Assembly: GCF_025917005.1 (NCBI RefSeq)
Contig: NZ_CP078091.1
Coordinates: 1,426,001 to 1,490,000, forward strand
Source of the DNA: Porphyrobacter sp. ULC335
GTDB taxonomy: Bacteria; Pseudomonadota; Alphaproteobacteria; Sphingomonadales; Sphingomonadaceae
DNA: 64,000 nucleotides
Direction of reading: 5' to 3'
The translations under genes and the position numbers were made by a program. Within the stretch, counting starts at the first letter, position 1. Each line of letters opens with the position of its first letter. The notes under the pieces were generated by a model, which did not search any database, was not told where the DNA came from, and saw only the letters and a list, made by a program, of their open reading frames with translations. This document shows positions 7,857 through 17,069 of this stretch, in pieces.

Positions 7857-8140
7857 CGGTCCGCCGAAGTCGGAGGTGCGCCAGCGTCCGGATCATCTAC
7901 GGTAATCCCGTCGATCGAACTGTCATCGGAAGCGGCCTCAGCCTCAACCTCCGCGCGGCCGGTTGCCGTGCCCTGGCTTTCGTCAGCGTCCTGGGTGAGC
8001 GCGCCGGTCACCCAGATGATCGTCATGGCAATGATCGCAAGACCGAGGCTGAACAGCAGCACCCAGCGCACAACACCCTCGTTGCTGCCACCCTTGGCAT
8101 CTGTTTCGTCGATGCGGTTACTCTGATCGGGCCGGGGCAT
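7853..8140 (-). CDS. Small membrane protein with acidic tail, paralogue of the 7359-7520 product
   Basis: 95 residues: a hydrophilic head (MPRPDQSNRIDETDAKGG), one membrane helix (VLLFSLGLAIIAMTIIWV), and an acidic tail of ~45 residues rich in Asp, Glu and Ala. The helix is closely similar to that of the 53-residue product encoded at 7359-7520. Its stop overlaps the DUF2945 start by 4 nt, so membrane protein and tudor-fold protein are probably made together. Family not recognised. Confidence 0.7.
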   Translation of the reverse strand: MPRPDQSNRIDETDAKGGSNEGVVRWVLLFSLGLAIIAMTIIWVTGALTQDADESQGTATGRAEVEAEAASDDSSIDGITVDDPDAGAPPTSADR

Positions 8141-8256
8141 AGGCGTCTCCTGCTATTGTGAGCAGGGTACTATGCCGCGGTGGCGCGATTGTTCGCGGGC
8201 GCAGGACCATGCAGCGCGCAAACGCGGCAAGGCGAGCCGCTGGCGCGCCCGCCAGA

Positions 8257-9093
8257 TCAGTCGCGTAGCAGCTCGTTGATGCCGGTCTTCGATCGGGTCT
8301 GCGCGTCCACCGTTTTGACGATCACTGCGCAGTAGAGGCTCGGGCCCATGGTGCCGTCGGGCAGGGGCTTGCCGGGCATCGAGCCGGGGACGACCACCGC
8401 ATAGGGCGGCACGCTGCCCATGTGGACTTGTCCCGTCGCGCGGTCGACGATCTTGGTCGAGGCACCGAGATAAACGCCCATCGACAGCACCGCGCCTTCG
8501 CCCACGCGTACGCCTTCAGCCACTTCCGCGCGGGCGCCGATGAAGGCGCCATCACCGATGATGACGGGTTCGGCCTGAAGCGGTTCGAGCACGCCGCCGA
8601 TCCCTGCGCCGCCCGAGATGTGGACGTTCGCGCCGATCTGCGCGCAAGAGCCGACGGTGGCCCAGGTGTCGATCATGGTGTTCTCGCCAACGTAAGCACC
8701 GATGTTGACGAAGCTCGGCATCAGCACCGCGCCCTTGGAAATATGCGCACCGCGCCGCACGACCGCGCCCGGCACCACACGGAAACCGGCATCGCGGAAG
8801 CGGTTCTCGTCCCAACCGGCGAACTTCAGCGGCACCTTGTCATAGGCAGGAGCGCTGGCTGCGCCGCCATCGACCACGGCATTGTCGTTCAGGCGGAAGC
8901 TCAGGAGCACCGCCTTCTTGAGCCACTGGTTGACCTGCCAGCCGCCGTTCCCGTCAGGCGCGGCCACCCGTGCCGCGCCACTATCGAGCAGGGCGAGCGC
9001 GGCTTCGACAGCTTCGCCCACCGGATGGCCGGGAGAGACAGACGCGCGGTCGTCCCAAGCGGCTTCGATGGCGGTGATCAGGGCTTCGGTCAT
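8257..9093 (-). CDS. dapD: 2,3,4,5-tetrahydropyridine-2,6-dicarboxylate N-succinyltransferase
   Basis: 278 residues, the usual length for DapD. The N-terminal helical part ([15 protein letters not shown]) is followed by left-handed beta-helix repeats ([59 protein letters not shown]). The [19 protein letters not shown] end is typical. It transfers succinyl from succinyl-CoA to tetrahydrodipicolinate in the succinylase route to diaminopimelate and lysine, in the cytoplasm as a trimer. No other dap gene is adjacent. Confidence 0.97.
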   Translation of the reverse strand: MTEALITAIEAAWDDRASVSPGHPVGEAVEAALALLDSGAARVAAPDGNGGWQVNQWLKKAVLLSFRLNDNAVVDGGAASAPAYDKVPLKFAGWDENRFRDAGFRVVPGAVVRRGAHISKGAVLMPSFVNIGAYVGENTMIDTWATVGSCAQIGANVHISGGAGIGGVLEPLQAEPVIIGDGAFIGARAEVAEGVRVGEGAVLSMGVYLGASTKIVDRATGQVHMGSVPPYAVVVPGSMPGKPLPDGTMGPSLYCAVIVKTVDAQTRSKTGINELLRD

Positions 9094-9210
9094 GGGCGTG
9101 CTCCGGCGTCAGGTTGCAGAAGCGCGCCTAGCGGGCCTTGGCCGCACCGGCAAGCGCGCCGCACAGCATCGCGGCCCGCATACGTAAGCCCCTTGGGAAC
9201 GGCCCGATGG

Positions 9211-10281
9211 CTACGCGGGCATCCCCGCTTGCAACGCGAAGTGATACGCCCGCTCGGCCAGCGGGCGCACACGGTCGCTCATCGCCTGGGCGTGGGCGCT
9301 CGAGGCAGTTCCATCGATTACCCGCTTCTTGATGCCCTGCATGATCCCGGCAAGGCGGAACAGATTGTAGGAGAAATACCAGTCCATCGGCGGAACCGGC
9401 CAGCCGGTGCGCGCGACATAGCGCTCTACCGCTTCCTCCTGCGAGGGGATGCCGAGCGCTTCGATATCCAGCCCCAGCAGCCCGGCACGGCCATCGGCGG
9501 GGTTGTGCCAGTTGAGCATCAGGTAGCTGAAGTCCGCGATCGGATCGCCCAGCGTCGACAGCTCCCAGTCGAGCACCGCGATGATGCGGGCTTCGGTCTT
9601 GTGGAAGATCACGTTGTCGAGCCGGTAGTCACCGTGGACCACGCTGCTCGCGATCTGCGGAGGGATGGTCTGCGGCAGCCATTCGATCAGCCGCTCCATT
9701 TCGGGCATCAGCTCGGTTTCGGACAGCTTGTACTGCTTGGTCCAACGGGCGATCTGGCGCGCGCAGTAATCGGTCGGCTTGCCGTAATCGCCCATGCCGA
9801 TGTTTTCAGGCTGGTTCAGGTGAAGATCGGCCATGGTGTCGATCAGCGCGTTGTAGTGCTGGCGGCGTTCGTCTGGCGTCAGGCCGGGCAGCGCGCCGTT
9901 CCACAAGCTGCGGCCATCTGCCATGCTCATCACGAAGAACTTCGATCCGATCACTTCAGGGTCTTCGCAGAGCCCATAGGTGCGCGGGACCGGGAAACCG
10001 GTCGGGAACAGCCCCGTCATCGCCGCATATTCGCGGTCGACCGCATGGGCGCTGGGGAGAAGCTTGCCGAAGGGCTGGCGACGCAGGACGTAAGAGGCGT
10101 TCGGCGTGTCGATCCGGTAAGTCGGGTTCGACTGGCCACCCTTGAACTTGGTGTAGCTGATCGGGCCTGCGAAGCCTTCGACATTGGCTTCGAACCATGT
10201 GGTCAGCGCGCCCAGATCGAGTGCGTCCTTCTCGGTCACTTCGACCGTGCCGACCATTTCCGTGTCGAAATCAATATCCAT
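9211..10281 (-). CDS. APH-type phosphotransferase (LvaA/ACAD10-11 kinase-domain-like)
   Basis: 356 residues with an aminoglycoside-phosphotransferase/choline-kinase fold. GGQSNPTYRI and YVLRRQPFGKLLPSAHAVDR give the nucleotide loop and Lys; VVHGDYRLDN is the Brenner catalytic loop; VLDWELSTLGDP is the metal-binding Asp motif. This subfamily is the one fused to acyl-CoA dehydrogenase in ACAD10/11 and stand-alone in LvaA, where it phosphorylates 4-hydroxyacyl-CoA. Its start overlaps the upstream alcohol dehydrogenase stop by one base, and an ACAD gene precedes that, so a similar role is inferred. An antibiotic-kinase role is unlikely from context. Confidence 0.85.
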   Translation of the reverse strand: MDIDFDTEMVGTVEVTEKDALDLGALTTWFEANVEGFAGPISYTKFKGGQSNPTYRIDTPNASYVLRRQPFGKLLPSAHAVDREYAAMTGLFPTGFPVPRTYGLCEDPEVIGSKFFVMSMADGRSLWNGALPGLTPDERRQHYNALIDTMADLHLNQPENIGMGDYGKPTDYCARQIARWTKQYKLSETELMPEMERLIEWLPQTIPPQIASSVVHGDYRLDNVIFHKTEARIIAVLDWELSTLGDPIADFSYLMLNWHNPADGRAGLLGLDIEALGIPSQEEAVERYVARTGWPVPPMDWYFSYNLFRLAGIMQGIKKRVIDGTASSAHAQAMSDRVRPLAERAYHFALQAGMPA

Positions 10282-11369
10282 CAGTCGAACACCACCACGG
10301 TGCGGGCCGAGGTGCCGGCGCGCATTATGTTGAAACCTTCATTCACCGCTTCCAGCGGGATGCGCTCGGCGATGATCGTGTCCAGATCGAGCAGCCCGCG
10401 CAGGTAGAAGTCGACGAGGCGCGGCAGATCGACGGGGAAGTGGTTCATCCCCATCAGCGCGCCCATCAGCTTTTTGCCGCCGAGCAGGTCGAAGGCCGAT
10501 AGCCCGACCTTGCAGTCGAGCGGCATCATGCCGAGGATCACTGCCGTCCCGCCGCGCTTGAGGCTGGCGACCGCGAGATCCGCCGAAGCCTGACGGCCCA
10601 CCGCCTCGATCCCCCAATCGACCCCGCCGCCCGAAATCGCGATGATCTGCTTGGCCGCGTCTTCGGCTAGGGCATCGACCGTGTGGGTCGCGCCCAGCAC
10701 CTTGGCGAGTTCGCGCTTTTCGGGGAGCGGATCGGCGGCGATGATCTTGGCCGCGCCGGCGATTTTCGCGGCGTTGATTGCGGCAAGACCCACGCCGCCG
10801 CAGCCGACCACCAGCACAGTCTCGCCCGGGGTGACCTTGCAGGCGTTGAAGATCGTCCCCGCGCCCGTCGTCACTGCGCAGCCGAGCAGGGCGGCGCGGT
10901 CAAACGGCATGTCCTTGTCGATGGCGACGCAGGCGTGTTCATGGATCAGCATCTGTTCGGACAGGGCCGACAGGTTGAGCATCTGGTTGACCGGCGACCC
11001 GTCGGCAAAGGCAATGCGCGAGGCATCGCCCTTGGCGCGGCGGGTATCGCCGCCGAGGCACAGCGCCATGCGGCCGGTGACGCAGAACTCGCAGTGGCCG
11101 CAGAAGGCCGACAGGCAGCTGACGACGTGATCGCCGGGCTTCACGGTACGCACTTCGGAGCCGACCGCGCGCACGATCCCCGCAGCCTCATGGCCGGGAA
11201 TGCAGGGCAGGGCGTGGGGGTAATGCCCGTCGATGAAGTGCAGGTCAGAATGGCAGAGCCCGCAGGCCTTTGTGTCGATCAGCACCTCGTGCGGGCCGGG
11301 ATCGGCATAGGTCACTTCAGCGATTCTGAGCCCCTCGCCGGGTGCTTCAAGTATGGCGGCTTTTGCCAA
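10281..11369 (-). CDS. Zinc-dependent alcohol dehydrogenase (MDR superfamily)
   Basis: 362 residues. The catalytic zinc ligands are visible in KACGLCHSDLHFIDG and CIPGHEAAG. The structural zinc lobe CGHCEFCVTGRMALC has all four Cys. The Rossmann motif is VLVVGCGGVGLAAINAAK. It most resembles class III-type/AdhC NAD-dependent enzymes. Its position between an acyl-CoA dehydrogenase and an APH-type kinase suggests oxidation of a hydroxy group during acyl catabolism, but the substrate is not known. It is coupled to the kinase by a TGATG overlap. Confidence 0.9.
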   Translation of the reverse strand: MAKAAILEAPGEGLRIAEVTYADPGPHEVLIDTKACGLCHSDLHFIDGHYPHALPCIPGHEAAGIVRAVGSEVRTVKPGDHVVSCLSAFCGHCEFCVTGRMALCLGGDTRRAKGDASRIAFADGSPVNQMLNLSALSEQMLIHEHACVAIDKDMPFDRAALLGCAVTTGAGTIFNACKVTPGETVLVVGCGGVGLAAINAAKIAGAAKIIAADPLPEKRELAKVLGATHTVDALAEDAAKQIIAISGGGVDWGIEAVGRQASADLAVASLKRGGTAVILGMMPLDCKVGLSAFDLLGGKKLMGALMGMNHFPVDLPRLVDFYLRGLLDLDTIIAERIPLEAVNEGFNIMRAGTSARTVVVFD

Positions 11370-11385
11370 TGGCCTTCTCCGTCTT

Positions 11386-11513
11386 CCCCCTCCTCTTGAG
11401 AGGAGGGGCGCGAGACTTGGCGGCTTTGCCGCCTAGTCGCAGCGGGGTGGTGTCTGTCGCGCTCGCTGCGCTCGCCACCACCCCCCGACCCCCTCCTCTA
11501 AAGAGGAGGGGGA
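11386..11513. repeat. Mosaic palindromic element, copy A
   Basis: Two G/C-rich hairpins, each with CCCCTCCTCT pairing to AGAGGAGGGG (around 11387-11408 and 11490-11512), flank a core containing CGCGAGACTTGGCGGC, CCTAGTCGCAGCGGGG and an internal GGTGGTG/CACCACC pair. The whole unit is the reverse complement of copy C at 24890-25028. It lies between the co-directional ACAD and alcohol dehydrogenase genes and fills most of the gap. No coding capacity. Confidence 0.85.
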
Positions 11514-11521
11514 GATTGCGA

Positions 11522-12856
11522 TCAGCGCGCCACGCCCATGTCGCCCGAGCTGAAGCTCTGCGGTTCGACCGCCCGGCCATGATCGCCGCGCAGGGCGTTG
11601 GCCGTGGGGCCGGGGCGGGGTGCGTGCTTGGCGAACTCCATGTGCGCGATCGAGCGGGCGTGGACTTCGTCCGGCCCATCCGCCAGACGCAGGGTGCGCT
11701 GGTTGGCGTAGCTGCGGGCGAGGCCGTAATCGTCCGATACGCCGCCACCGCCATGGGCCTGGATCGCATCGTCGATGATCCGCAGCGCCATGTTGGGGGC
11801 CTGCACCTTGATCATGGCGATTTCCTGTTTGGCCGCCTTGTTGCCGACCTTGTCCATCATGTCGGCCGCCTTGAGGCAGAGCAGACGGGTCATGTCGATA
11901 TCGATGCGCGCACGCGCCACGCGCTCTTCCCAGACCGAGTGCTTGTAAACCGGCTTGCCGAACGCTTCGCGTTCCTGAAGGCGGCGGCACATTTTCTCCA
12001 GCGCCTCTTCAGCAGCACCGATGGTGCGCATGCAGTGGTGGATGCGGCCCGGCCCGAGGCGCCCTTGCGCGATCTCGAACCCGCGGCCTTCGCCGAGCAG
12101 GATGTTCTCTGCGGGCACGCGAACGTTGACCATCTCGACTTCCATGTGGCCGTGCGGTGCGTCGTCATAGCCGAACACAGGCAGGTGACGCAGGATGTTC
12201 ACGCCGGGAGTGTCGATCGGCATCAGGATCTGCGACTGCTGCGAATGGCGCTGCGCATCGGGATTGGTCTTGCCCATCAGGATCGCGATCTTGCAACGCG
12301 GATCGCCGAGGCCGGACGACCACCACTTGCGACCATTGATGATGTAGTGATCGCCGTCCCGTTCGATGCGGGTTTCGATGTTGGTGGCATCCGACGAGGC
12401 GGTGTTCGGCTCGGTCATCAGGAAGGCCGAACGGACTTCGCCGTTCATCAGCGGGCGCAGCCACTGCTCCTTCTGGTCGCGTGTGCCGTAGCGGTGGAAC
12501 ACTTCCATGTTGCCGGTATCGGGCGCCGAGCAGTTGAACACCTCGCTCGCCCAACCGATGCGGCCCATTTCCTCGGCACACATGGCGTATTCGAGGTTGG
12601 TAAGGCCGGGCCCTTCGAATTCGAACGAGTCATCGACATGATGGTGGCTGTCATTGCGGGGCGGCATGAACAGGTTCCAGATGCCGGCCGCCTTGGCCTT
12701 GGCCTTGGTTTCCTCGACGATCGGCAGCACCTTCCAGCGCTCGCCTTCGTGCTCCTGCTGGTCATAGACTGCCATGTTGGGGCGCACATGCGCCTCGATG
12801 AAGTCGCGCACGCGATTGCGCCAGTAAAGCTGGCGTTCGGTGGGTTCGAAATCCAT
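11522..12856 (-). CDS. Acyl-CoA dehydrogenase (LvaC/ACAD11-like)
   Basis: 444 residues, longer than standard medium-chain ACADs and close to the ACAD domain of ACAD10/11. FAD and substrate motifs are visible: [31 protein letters not shown], and near the C-terminus [20 protein letters not shown] followed by [12 protein letters not shown]. In ACAD10/11 and LvaC the partner of an APH-type kinase acts on 4-phosphorylated acyl-CoA; an APH-type kinase is encoded two genes downstream. It is probably the first gene of the minus-strand cluster. Substrate is inferred. Confidence 0.88.
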   Translation of the reverse strand: MDFEPTERQLYWRNRVRDFIEAHVRPNMAVYDQQEHEGERWKVLPIVEETKAKAKAAGIWNLFMPPRNDSHHHVDDSFEFEGPGLTNLEYAMCAEEMGRIGWASEVFNCSAPDTGNMEVFHRYGTRDQKEQWLRPLMNGEVRSAFLMTEPNTASSDATNIETRIERDGDHYIINGRKWWSSGLGDPRCKIAILMGKTNPDAQRHSQQSQILMPIDTPGVNILRHLPVFGYDDAPHGHMEVEMVNVRVPAENILLGEGRGFEIAQGRLGPGRIHHCMRTIGAAEEALEKMCRRLQEREAFGKPVYKHSVWEERVARARIDIDMTRLLCLKAADMMDKVGNKAAKQEIAMIKVQAPNMALRIIDDAIQAHGGGGVSDDYGLARSYANQRTLRLADGPDEVHARSIAHMEFAKHAPRPGPTANALRGDHGRAVEPQSFSSGDMGVAR

Positions 12857-12934
12857 GGGGGTGTTCCTCTCTCGTCTTCAATTGCAATCTAATCTGCGCC
12901 AACCGTGGCAGAGCACGCGGCCAGCGCCAAGCTC

Positions 12935-14371
12935 TCATTTATGGGGCGCGGCACCTGCCGTTGCGGCACGCTCACCCGCGATCCGCGAAGCAAGGCGAGC
13001 CTCGTGATCGGCGCGCGTGATCGGAAAACGGGCGAGCCAGAATGCCCCAATAACCGCCAGCACGGCGGTAACCAGCAGGTAAGCCAGCGCAAGGTTGGCG
13101 ACCACAGCGGGAGCGACAGCAGTCTGCGCGGTGCCCGGCTCCAGACCGATCGTTTCGACGATCAGGCTGGTAAGCAGAATGCCCCCGCCGGTCGCCGACT
13201 TCTGAATTAGCCAATTGCCCGCATAGAAGGTGCCTTCGGCGCGCTTGCCGGTGCGTTCCTCGAAGGCCTCGACGATTTCGGCCACCATTGACGTTGCCGA
13301 GATGATCGACACGACCCCGGCGGTGTTGGCGGCCACCATGAAGGCGATGAAAAGACTGGTCGACAGCGCGCCGCCGGTTTGTGGCCACCATCCGACGAGG
13401 TAGAGCACGTAAGGTGTCCCCGCGATGGCAAGCGCGGCAAGCGCGCCGCCTGCCCCGCTAAGCGGCTTGCCAAATCGGCGGTGCAGCGGACCGACCAGAA
13501 CGAACATCGCCACCACCGACAGGCCCAGCGCCAAGGGGTAGAGCTTGAATGCGAGTTCGCTGAACTGCCACACATAGCGGATCACATAGAGTGTGATCGA
13601 CAGCGTCACTCCCTGGCTGATGTAGGCGGCCAGTGCTCCATATGCGAAGATCACGAATGCTCGCTCACGGAAGGCTTCGATGATGTCGGCAAAGGCGAGC
13701 CGCAGCGAAAAGGGTGGCGGCGCGGATTCAGGCATCCGCGCGACATAGCTGTGCTGTCCGAGCGCCGAGCCAATGACCGAAACCAGAATGGCGACCGCGC
13801 CGACCATTCCGAACACGGCGTAGCCACCGGGCTGCAGCTGCGACTCCGGAGTCGGCAAGAACACCGTGAAGGCCAACACAGACATGGTCAGCCCGCCGAC
13901 CCAGCCTGACAGGAAGCGGTACCGGAACAGCGTGGTGCGCTCCACATAATCATTGGTGATTTCAGGCACCATGCTGATCGAAGGTACCTCGCAAGCAGAC
14001 AGCAGCAACCGAACGCCGACGGCCAACAGCACGATCTCCCAAAAGGTCGGCACGCCGGTGAAGGGCGGCGACCACATCAGCGCCCAGGCCATCGCCAGCG
14101 GCACTGGCGCCAAGTAGAGCCACGGCAGGCGGCGGCCCCAGCGGGTGTAGGTGCGGTCGGACAAGTGCCCGATCAGCGGATCGGCGAGGGCATCGATGAT
14201 CAGCGCCGTCGCCAGCGCCGCGCCGACGATCCCGGCATCGACTCCCAGCACAAGGTTGTAGAACGGCAGCAGGAAGAACGAAAAGCCGCCGTCCTTCACC
14301 CCGAAGGCGACCGCGCCGAAGCCATGCATCAGTTTGAGCCTGCCCGGAAGCGGCCCTGCGATGATGGTCAT
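12935..14371 (-). CDS. MFS transporter, GPH (glycoside-pentoside-hexuronide)-like
   Basis: About 478 residues from the ATG at 14371, preceded by AAGGGCGGG; longer in-frame starts add Arg-rich sequence and run into the divergent gene's leader. Around 11-12 membrane segments are seen. The first loop carries DPLIGHLSDRTYTRWGRR, the signature of the GPH/MelB-type branch. Substrate unknown; relatives carry sugars, glycosides or organic acids with cations. It is divergent from the acyl-CoA dehydrogenase pair and on the same strand as the ACAD/ADH/kinase set, suggesting uptake of the compound those enzymes degrade. Confidence 0.85.
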   Translation of the reverse strand: MTIIAGPLPGRLKLMHGFGAVAFGVKDGGFSFFLLPFYNLVLGVDAGIVGAALATALIIDALADPLIGHLSDRTYTRWGRRLPWLYLAPVPLAMAWALMWSPPFTGVPTFWEIVLLAVGVRLLLSACEVPSISMVPEITNDYVERTTLFRYRFLSGWVGGLTMSVLAFTVFLPTPESQLQPGGYAVFGMVGAVAILVSVIGSALGQHSYVARMPESAPPPFSLRLAFADIIEAFRERAFVIFAYGALAAYISQGVTLSITLYVIRYVWQFSELAFKLYPLALGLSVVAMFVLVGPLHRRFGKPLSGAGGALAALAIAGTPYVLYLVGWWPQTGGALSTSLFIAFMVAANTAGVVSIISATSMVAEIVEAFEERTGKRAEGTFYAGNWLIQKSATGGGILLTSLIVETIGLEPGTAQTAVAPAVVANLALAYLLVTAVLAVIGAFWLARFPITRADHEARLASRIAGERAATAGAAPHK

Positions 14372-14582
14372 CCGCGCCCGCCCTTGAGGCCAGGCCAATC
14401 GCCGAATCCGGACAACGTCACTCTCCCTTTTCGGTTTCGAACCTAGACCGATTGCTCGCCCCGTCAATCGGCGCGCGACTGACGCTACGGCATCGCAGAG
14501 CGCGCGATCGGCGCTTGCAGGCCCCGTCCAAATGCCACTAACGTAAGCGTCAAGTGAGAGCTTGAGAGAGGAGAGTCGGCCC
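14372..14582. promoter_or_regulatory. Divergent promoter region, transporter / acyl-CoA dehydrogenase
   Basis: A 211-nt non-coding gap between divergent starts must hold promoters for both directions. I see a strong ribosome-binding site (GAGAGGAGAG) for the plus-strand gene, and an imperfect dyad of the TTGACG-N4-CGTTAG kind on the minus strand near 14538-14553, the sort of site TetR-type regulators use. No convincing -35/-10 pair stands out. Confidence 0.35.
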
Positions 14583-15776
14583 ATGGCTGATCTGGAAGCA
14601 TTCCGCAGCGAAACCCGAGCATGGCTGGAGGCGAACTGCCCTGCCGAAATGCGCGAACCGGTGCGTGACGAGAGCGATATCTACTGGGGCGGCCGCCGTG
14701 CGACGTTCAAGAATGACGCGCAAAAGGCATGGCTCGAAGCCTGCGTGGCGAAGGGCTACACCGTGCCAAGCTGGCCCAAAGCCTATGGTGGCGCGGGTCT
14801 AAGCCCGGCCGAGGCCAAGGTGCTGCGCGAGGAAATGGGCCGTATCGGCGCGCGCCCGCCGCTCAGCAGCTTCGGCATCTGGATGCTCGGCCCGGCGCTG
14901 CTGCATTTCGGCACCGAAGGCCAGAAGCAGCGCTTCCTGAATGAAATCGCCCGCGGCGAAATTCGCTGGTGTCAGGGCTATTCGGAACCGGGCTCAGGCA
15001 GCGACCTGGTGTCCTTGCAGACCTTCGGCGAGGACAAGGGTGAAAGCTGGGTCGTCAACGGCCAGAAGATCTGGACCTCCTACGCCGATCACGCCGACTG
15101 GATCTTCTGCCTCGTCCGCACGGACAAGGCTGACAAGTATCAGGGCATCACCTTCATGCTGTTCGACATGGCGAGCGAAGGGGTGACCACCAAGCCGATC
15201 CTGCTGATCAGCGGCAACTCGCCCTTCTGCGAGACCTTCTTCGATGATGTGCAGGTGCCCAAGTCCTACGGCGATGATTGCCCGGCTTACGTGGGTCAGA
15301 TCAACCGCGGCTGGGATGTGGCCAAGTATCTGCTCGGCCACGAGCGCGAGATGATTTCGGGCGCCGACGGCGGGGATCGCACCGCCGGGATAGGCGCGGC
15401 GATGAAGCGCCATGCCGCAAAGCTCGGCGATGATCTCGATCCTGTCTTGCGCGCCGAACTCGCCATGTTCGATGTTGATGCGCTGGCCTACACCGCGATG
15501 GGCGAGAAGTTCCTTGACGAGATCAAGGTCGGCAAGGCGCATCCCGCGCAGCCGAACATGATGAAGTATGCCGGGACCGAACTGAACAAGCGCCGCCACG
15601 AAATGATGATGGCGGTTGGCGGATCACGCGCTCTCGAATGGGAGAGTGACGCGACGGAAGGCGGCAAGCCGTCACGCAGCTGGCTGCGGACCAAGGCGAA
15701 CTCAATCGAAGGCGGCACCAGCGAGGTGATGCTCAACGTCATCGCCAAGCGCATTCTCGATCTGCCGGGCGCTTAA
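14583..15776 (+). CDS. Acyl-CoA dehydrogenase, likely catalytic subunit of a pair
   Basis: 397 residues from the ATG at 14583; GAGAGGAGAG lies 8-10 nt upstream. ACAD motifs: WCQGYSEPGSGSDLVSLQTF for FAD and substrate, WVVNGQKIWTSYADHADW, and near the C-terminus SIEGGTSEVMLNVIAKRIL with Glu in the position of the catalytic base. The next gene is a second ACAD that lacks this Glu. Adjacent unequal ACADs of this kind form alpha2-beta2 enzymes in actinobacterial steroid side-chain degradation, which is the analogy used here. Substrate unknown. Confidence 0.88.
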   Translation: MADLEAFRSETRAWLEANCPAEMREPVRDESDIYWGGRRATFKNDAQKAWLEACVAKGYTVPSWPKAYGGAGLSPAEAKVLREEMGRIGARPPLSSFGIWMLGPALLHFGTEGQKQRFLNEIARGEIRWCQGYSEPGSGSDLVSLQTFGEDKGESWVVNGQKIWTSYADHADWIFCLVRTDKADKYQGITFMLFDMASEGVTTKPILLISGNSPFCETFFDDVQVPKSYGDDCPAYVGQINRGWDVAKYLLGHEREMISGADGGDRTAGIGAAMKRHAAKLGDDLDPVLRAELAMFDVDALAYTAMGEKFLDEIKVGKAHPAQPNMMKYAGTELNKRRHEMMMAVGGSRALEWESDATEGGKPSRSWLRTKANSIEGGTSEVMLNVIAKRILDLPGA

Positions 15777-15784
15777 ACGTCATT

Positions 15785-15906
15785 CTCCCCTCCCGCTTGC
15801 GGGAGGGGTCGGGGGTGGGCAAGTGCAACCGCACGGAGGCCCACCCCGTTGCGACTAGGCCGCTGGCGCGGCCAAGTCTCACTCCCCTCCCGCAGGCGGG
15901 AGGGGG
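15785..15906. repeat. Mosaic palindromic element, copy B
   Basis: Two hairpins (CCCCTCCCGCTTGCGGGAGGGG near 15787 and a CAGGCG-loop version near 15885-15905) flank TCGGGGGTGGGCAAG, CCCACCCCGTTGCGACTAGGC and GCCAAGTCTC. It has the same orientation as copy C. It occupies almost the whole gap between the two ACAD genes and ends just upstream of the ribosome-binding site of the second. Confidence 0.85.
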
Positions 15907-15925
15907 CATGGGAGAGGAAATTCGA

Positions 15926-17065
15926 ATGCCCCTGTATCACAACGAAGATCAGGCGATGCTCGCCGATACCGCGCGCGGCTTCATTGCCGAGGAAGGCAAC
16001 ATCGCCCGGCAGCTGCGCCACTGGCGCGACCGCAATTGCAAGGACGGTTTCGGCCATGGCCTGTGGAAGCAGATGGCCGAGATGGGCTTCACCGGCATGC
16101 TGGTGGACGAGGCGGACGGCGGGCTCGGCATGGGCCATGTCGAAGCCGGGATCGTGCTCGAGGAAATCGGCCGCAACCTCACGCCTTCGCCGTTCCTGAC
16201 CTCATCCGTGCTGGCTGCAACCGCACTGAAGCACGGCTCGGACGACCTCAAGGGCCGCTATCTCCCCGGCCTCATCGCGGGCGATTCGGTGTTCGCCGTC
16301 GCCATTGACGAGACCGCCAAGCATCGCCCTAGCCGCATTGCCACCCGCGCCGAGAAGTCAGGCAACGGGTTCAAGCTTTCTGGCTCCAAGAGCTTCGTCA
16401 TTCAGGGCGCCAGCTCGGACATGATCGTGGTCGCCGCGCGCACATCCGGCGGGGACGAGGACGCAGACGGGATCACGCTGTTTGCCGTGCCCAAGGACGC
16501 TTCGGGGATGAGCCATGAGGTTGTCCGCCTTGTGGACTCTTCAATGGCGACCCACACCAGGTTCGATGCGGTCGAGCTGGACGGCGACGCTGTGATCGGT
16601 GAGATCGACGGCGGCCGCGCCGTGCTCGATGCCATGCTGCTCGCAGGGCGCGTTGGTGCGGCGGCGGAAGGCGTGGGCGTGGCTCGCGGGGCGATGGATA
16701 TGACCGTCGACTACCTCAAGCAGCGCAAGCAGTTCGGCAAGCTGATCGGTGAGTTTCAGGCGCTCCAGCACCGCGCCAGCCACCTCTATTCCGAAGTCGA
16801 AATCGCTCGCGCGGTGACGATCAAGGCGCAGCAGCTGCTTGATGCGGGCGCGCCAAGCGCAGAGCTGATGGCGAGCGTCGCCAAGGCGAAGGTTGCCAAG
16901 ACCGCGCGCCTCGCCGTGCAGGAAGGCGTGCAGATGCACGGCGGCATCGGCATGACTGACGAATACGACATCGGCCTCTACATGAAGCGCGACCGCGCGC
17001 TGGCCGAATTCCTGGGCGATGCCCACTTCCACGCGAACCGCGTGGCGACCTTGAGCGGATATTGA
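15926..17065 (+). CDS. Acyl-CoA dehydrogenase-like protein, probable non-catalytic partner subunit
   Basis: 379 residues from the ATG at 15926, with GGGAGAGGAA just upstream. ACAD architecture is clear (MLADTARGFIAEEG, GFTGMLVDEADGGLGMGH, KQRKQFGKLIGEFQALQHR, VQMHGGIGMTDEYDIGLYMK). The C-terminal segment reads LAEFLGDAHFHANRVATL, so the usual EGT/EGGTSE catalytic Glu is missing, unlike in the preceding gene. This is as expected for the second subunit of a heteromeric ACAD. It is followed 4 nt later by an SDR gene. Confidence 0.85.
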   Translation: MPLYHNEDQAMLADTARGFIAEEGNIARQLRHWRDRNCKDGFGHGLWKQMAEMGFTGMLVDEADGGLGMGHVEAGIVLEEIGRNLTPSPFLTSSVLAATALKHGSDDLKGRYLPGLIAGDSVFAVAIDETAKHRPSRIATRAEKSGNGFKLSGSKSFVIQGASSDMIVVAARTSGGDEDADGITLFAVPKDASGMSHEVVRLVDSSMATHTRFDAVELDGDAVIGEIDGGRAVLDAMLLAGRVGAAAEGVGVARGAMDMTVDYLKQRKQFGKLIGEFQALQHRASHLYSEVEIARAVTIKAQQLLDAGAPSAELMASVAKAKVAKTARLAVQEGVQMHGGIGMTDEYDIGLYMKRDRALAEFLGDAHFHANRVATLSGY

Positions 17066-17069
17066 TCAC

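Noticed and set aside
8422..10407. A 661-codon plus-strand frame opposite dapD and the kinase
   Set aside because: Rich in Arg, His and Gly without motifs; it mirrors two well-supported genes. High G+C codon use leaves long antisense frames open.
11342..12892. A 516-codon plus-strand frame opposite the ACAD gene
   Set aside because: Antisense shadow of a clear acyl-CoA dehydrogenase; it also reads through repeat copy A.
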